Shown here piece after piece: positions 4,319 through 5,117 of a DNA stretch of 5,117 nucleotides. The stretch covers positions 1 through 5,117 of the forward strand of contig PPDG01000381.1 of NCBI GenBank assembly GCA_002899795.1, read 5' to 3'. Under the pieces are notes generated by a model, which was given only the letters and a program-made list of their open reading frames with translations, had not been told where the DNA came from and made no database searches. The position numbers were made by a program, and so were the translations under genes. Position 1 is the first letter of the stretch. Each line of letters begins with the position of its first letter. The DNA is from Desulfobacteraceae bacterium (GTDB lineage: Bacteria > Desulfobacterota > Syntrophobacteria > BM002).

Positions 4319-4387
4319 CCAAAATTGGTTTTTCTGGTGCTATTTCAGCATGTTTTATCTAAATGAGGGTGTGAAAGGACCAATTTT
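4319..4387. promoter_or_regulatory. Possible activator-binding region upstream of the sigma-54 promoter
   Basis: CCAAAATTGG (4319-4328) is a dyad of CCAA and TTGG around AA. The 8-mer AAAATTGG recurs inverted as CCAATTTT at 4380-4387. Both lie within about 90 bp upstream of the -24 element, the normal place for enhancer sites of sigma-54 activators. The repeats are real; their role is inferred. Confidence 0.3.
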
Positions 4388-4452
4388 CAGAACCAATGAA
4401 GTATTAAATGGGATGGAAAACTGTAGGGCAGGCGCTCCCGACTCGGGCTAGA

Positions 4453-4821
4453 TTACCACAACCATAAACAGGAGCGTTTTTTGACAAATAAATATTCCGC
4501 CTCTGCGCTGCCTTGGGTTGCACCTGCAGCGTCAAAGGCCTTTGCGAGGTGCTCCGGCCTGCCGTAGAGATAGCCGCCGCCAAGATCATCTGACAGAGCC
4601 ACAACCACATCGCCAGGGGAAAGCATGTGAGCGTCCTCGGCACCGAAAAAAACTCCAGGCTGCCTCTTGACGGCCTCGACCTGCTCTTGAGTTAAGTCCA
4701 GTATGACCCCAGATGGCAAGGTAACCGGGGCGGCCGAGACAGGGCTGATAAGACCAAGCTCCAGCATGGCCAGTACGAACGGGAGCAGGAGTATTCCGAA
4801 TTGTAGACGGTTGAGCTTCAT
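4453..4821 (-). CDS. Small secreted protein of unknown function
   Basis: A 122-residue protein with a Sec-type signal peptide. The ATG at 4821 is chosen because GGTGGG lies 5 nt upstream and it gives MKLNRLQFGILLLPFVLAML, followed by a likely signal-peptidase I site at VSAA (residues 28-31). The longer form from 4929 would place about 36 residues of non-signal sequence first and would begin inside the repeat at 4905. The mature part is about 91 residues: TLPSGVILDLT, a short charged helix (EQVEAVKRQ), an SPGDVVVALSDDLGGGYLYG stretch rich in glycine, an alanine-rich helix, and an unusual end, KKRSCLWLW, with one cysteine (C118). I recognise no family. Without a lipobox it is probably periplasmic or secreted. 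A sigma-70-like promoter lies at 4874-4903. The 278 bp after it contain only the PilZ operon's control region. Confidence 0.72.
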   Translation of the reverse strand: MKLNRLQFGILLLPFVLAMLELGLISPVSAAPVTLPSGVILDLTQEQVEAVKRQPGVFFGAEDAHMLSPGDVVVALSDDLGGGYLYGRPEHLAKAFDAAGATQGSAEAEYLFVKKRSCLWLW

Positions 4822-4873
4822 AATATCCCACCGCTCTAGGAACAATCTGACAGCAGGCAAACGGCTGACTCTT

Positions 4874-4903
4874 ACCATAATGATGATACTCGCATTTTGT
4901 AAA
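4874..4903 (-). promoter_or_regulatory. Candidate sigma-70 promoter abutting the 18-bp repeat
   Basis: On the minus strand TTTACA (4898-4903, five of six to TTGACA) is followed after 18 bp by TATGGT (4874-4879, four of six to TATAAT). The predicted start near 4867 gives a leader of about 46 nt to the ATG at 4821. The -35 box is one base from the outer end of the repeat at 4905, so whatever lay upstream has been replaced by that element. Confidence 0.38.
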
Positions 4904-4904
4904 G

Positions 4905-4922
4905 CTAGCCCGGATATTTCAT
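4905..4922 (+). repeat. 18-bp repeat, copy B (inverted match to 3327-3344)
   Basis: CTAGCCCGGATATTTCAT, identical to copy A on the opposite strand. It marks the point where base composition changes toward G+C and hairpins become frequent, as expected for the terminal repeat of an inserted element extending rightward. Confidence 0.85.
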
Positions 4923-5117
4923 GAATCACTTGCTGCGACCACGGATATGGCCGTCCTTCCTGGCGTCCTCGGATATCGGCCCCTGCGACGTACCGTTCGG
5001 GTACGCCTCGGGATCAATACCCTGCGGTTGCCAGGTGGCACGCCCATCCTCTTCGCGCTCGCTGCGCTCCGCTCAGTCCCGCAAGCGGGTTCCCAGTTTC
5101 GTGGTCTCGCGACAGCA
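4905..5117. mobile_element. Probable end of a mobile or interspersed element running off the right edge
   Basis: From 4905 on the DNA is visibly more GC-rich than the rest. The heptamer CGGATAT occurs three times near the end (4911-4917, 4942-4948, 4970-4976), like subterminal binding sites. Short hairpins follow: CGTACC/GGTACG (4989-5005), TGCCA/TGGCA (5029-5040) and CCCGC/GCGGG (5078-5089). Two minus-strand frames are open: one without a start codon from 5072 to a TGA at 4926-4928, and one from the right edge to a TGA at 4919-4921. Neither has a recognisable product. No transposase is visible, so the element class cannot be named; the sequence could be a non-coding end of an insertion sequence or a structured repeat. 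Confidence 0.45.

Noticed and set aside
4437..4447. CCCG-ACT-CGGG dyad near the end of the secreted-protein gene as a terminator
   Set aside because: The stem is only four base pairs with no following T-run on the minus strand.
4139..4451. Plus-strand frames of 75 and 67 codons
   Set aside because: They lie across the PilZ operon's promoter and leader, lack ribosome binding sites, and have no recognisable protein features.
4926..5117. Minus-strand open frames entering from the right edge, one ending GPISEDARKDGHIRGRSK and one arginine-rich
   Set aside because: The first has an upstream stop at 5073-5075 and no start codon in frame. The other is rich in arginine and serine, as expected from GC-rich non-coding DNA. 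Neither was called as a gene.

Overview
The window reads as chromosomal DNA of a Gram-negative bacterium. Four of the seven confident genes encode exported products. Three of these carry lipoprotein signal peptides with a lipobox cysteine, and one has a Sec-type signal. Three more encode small stand-alone PilZ (c-di-GMP receptor) domains. The promoter before the PilZ pair has the GG-N10-GC layout of sigma-54. PilZ-rich content, sigma-54 promoters, a DUF3313 lipoprotein and a long A/T-rich interspersed hairpin repeat together suggest Desulfobacterota (the former Deltaproteobacteria) or a similar lineage. That is inference; there is no rRNA or other taxonomic marker.

Layout. 1-330 is a regulatory region before the first PilZ gene. 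It holds a perfect palindrome, an imperfect sigma-54-like site and a nested stem-loop just before the Shine-Dalgarno. A possible minus-strand gene start runs off the left edge. 331-678 (+) is PilZ protein 1. 679-1246 has no gene; it contains a likely terminator, two small hairpins, an inverted-repeat element at 926-1065 and a promoter. 1247-1951 (+) is a DUF3313-type lipoprotein. Convergent with it is a MORN-repeat lipoprotein (1971-2423, -), then a second small lipoprotein (2549-3100, -). 3101-3340 holds the latter's promoter and a possible relic of a plus-strand gene start. 3341-3772 and 3785-4174 (both -) are PilZ proteins 2 and 3, in an operon with a 12-nt gap behind a near-consensus sigma-54 promoter at 4294-4309. 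4453-4821 (-) is a small secreted protein of unknown function. From 4905 to the right edge the DNA becomes more GC-rich and hairpin-dense and starts with an 18-bp motif repeated in inverted orientation at 3327-3344. It is probably the end of a mobile or interspersed element.

The three PilZ proteins share the same domain plan, including an identical 22-residue spacing between the two c-di-GMP-binding motifs, so they look like diverged paralogues. Their neighbours are envelope lipoproteins. A plausible but unproven reading is a local set of c-di-GMP effectors and cell-surface components, with the PilZ pair under an enhancer-dependent sigma-54 promoter. No CRISPR array, tRNA, rRNA, transposase or defence system was found. 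The more unusual items are the inverted 18-bp repeat that supplies a PilZ stop codon, the structured leaders of the PilZ transcripts, and a 57-codon overlapping frame at the end of the small lipoprotein gene.
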